A stretch of 64,000 nucleotides of DNA, taken from positions 14,035 through 78,034 of the forward strand of contig NZ_CAKRXI010000009.1 of assembly GCF_934424005.1 (NCBI RefSeq), written 5' to 3'. A program made the position numbers and the translations under genes. Positions 63,962 to 64,000 of the stretch are shown piece after piece (within the stretch, counting starts at the first letter, position 1; every line of letters begins with the position of its first letter). The notes under the pieces were generated by a model, which was not told the DNA's origin, did not search any database, and saw only the letters and a list, made by a program, of their open reading frames with translations. Source of the DNA: an uncultured Blautia sp. (GTDB taxonomy: Bacteria > Bacillota > Clostridia > Lachnospirales > Lachnospiraceae).

Positions 63962-64000
63962 ATGAATTTAAACGTATTTTATGGAATTTTGATTCCGTTT
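63962..64000 (+). CDS. Start of a probable ZIP family metal transporter (cut by window end)
   Basis: Only 13 codons are present: MNLNVFYGILIPF, preceded by a strong GGGAGGAG ribosome site. The words FYGILIPF match the start of many Firmicute ZIP (GufA-like) divalent metal transporters as I remember them. The identification rests on these few residues. Confidence 0.5.
   Translation, partial: MNLNVFYGILIPF

Overview
The window looks like a chromosomal segment of a Gram-positive, low-to-mid G+C gut anaerobe of the Clostridia, most likely Lachnospiraceae (Blautia/Ruminococcus-like). Support comes from the gene families (BMP-type and COG2984-type ABC importers, DUF975, DUF4143 and AAA/PD-(D/E)XK proteins, FMN-domain proteins with proline/threonine linkers, BIG2 Ig-like repeats), the strong AGGAGG ribosome sites, the TTGACA/TATAAT promoters and the riboswitch set. 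There is no rRNA or tRNA gene here, so the taxonomy is an inference.

Layout. 1-960: a PBECR-type nuclease-fold gene beside a cloverleaf-shaped palindrome, then a leader with a Fur-like box and twin palindromes around a promoter. 963-9106: an extracytosolic flavin electron-transfer locus made of a Tp47-like surface protein, a protein with four FMN-binding domains, a one-domain FMN protein on a membrane anchor, a polyferredoxin membrane protein, the flavin transferase ApbE, and a convergent NusG-II/Gx-transporter pair. 9415-24514: housekeeping and amino-acid genes (secA, nitroreductase, Na+/Ca2+ exchanger behind a yybP-ykoY type riboswitch, AraC regulator, DapF-like protein, MBL hydrolase, prfB with its programmed frameshift, ACT protein, hom, lysC, DUF975, tex). 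24515-25570 and 33630-34420 are gene-poor and hold long imperfect hairpins that share an apical core.

25570-33630: two divergent ABC importers, one of the COG2984 (TrpX-like) type and one of the BMP nucleoside type. 34370-35992: FMN riboswitch, ribU and a Nudix hydrolase. 36061-41308: glucose PTS operon with a RAT/terminator antitermination leader, ptsG, a BglG-type antiterminator, ptsH and ptsI. 41332-44524: Zur-like regulator and the znuACB zinc importer under a doubly boxed promoter. 45403-53690: two hybrid sensor kinases, a kinase pseudogene between them, a fluoride riboswitch with a cation:proton antiporter, and a DUF4143 ATPase. 53738-64000: GNAT, esterase, ECF sigma/anti-sigma pair, AAA/PD-(D/E)XK protein, TrmH methyltransferase, MATE and AEC transporters, enolase, SGNH hydrolase and the first codons of a ZIP-type metal transporter.

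Themes. Flavin recurs: riboflavin uptake under an FMN riboswitch, FMN transfer by ApbE, and five predicted covalent FMN sites outside the membrane. Metal and ion control recurs too: candidate Fur and Zur boxes and candidate Mn2+ and fluoride riboswitches. Several well-known proteins depart from textbook motifs: the DapF homologue has serine at both catalytic cysteine positions, HPr lacks the regulatory Ser46, and all three solute-binding proteins lack a lipobox cysteine. I found no CRISPR array, prophage or intact insertion sequence.
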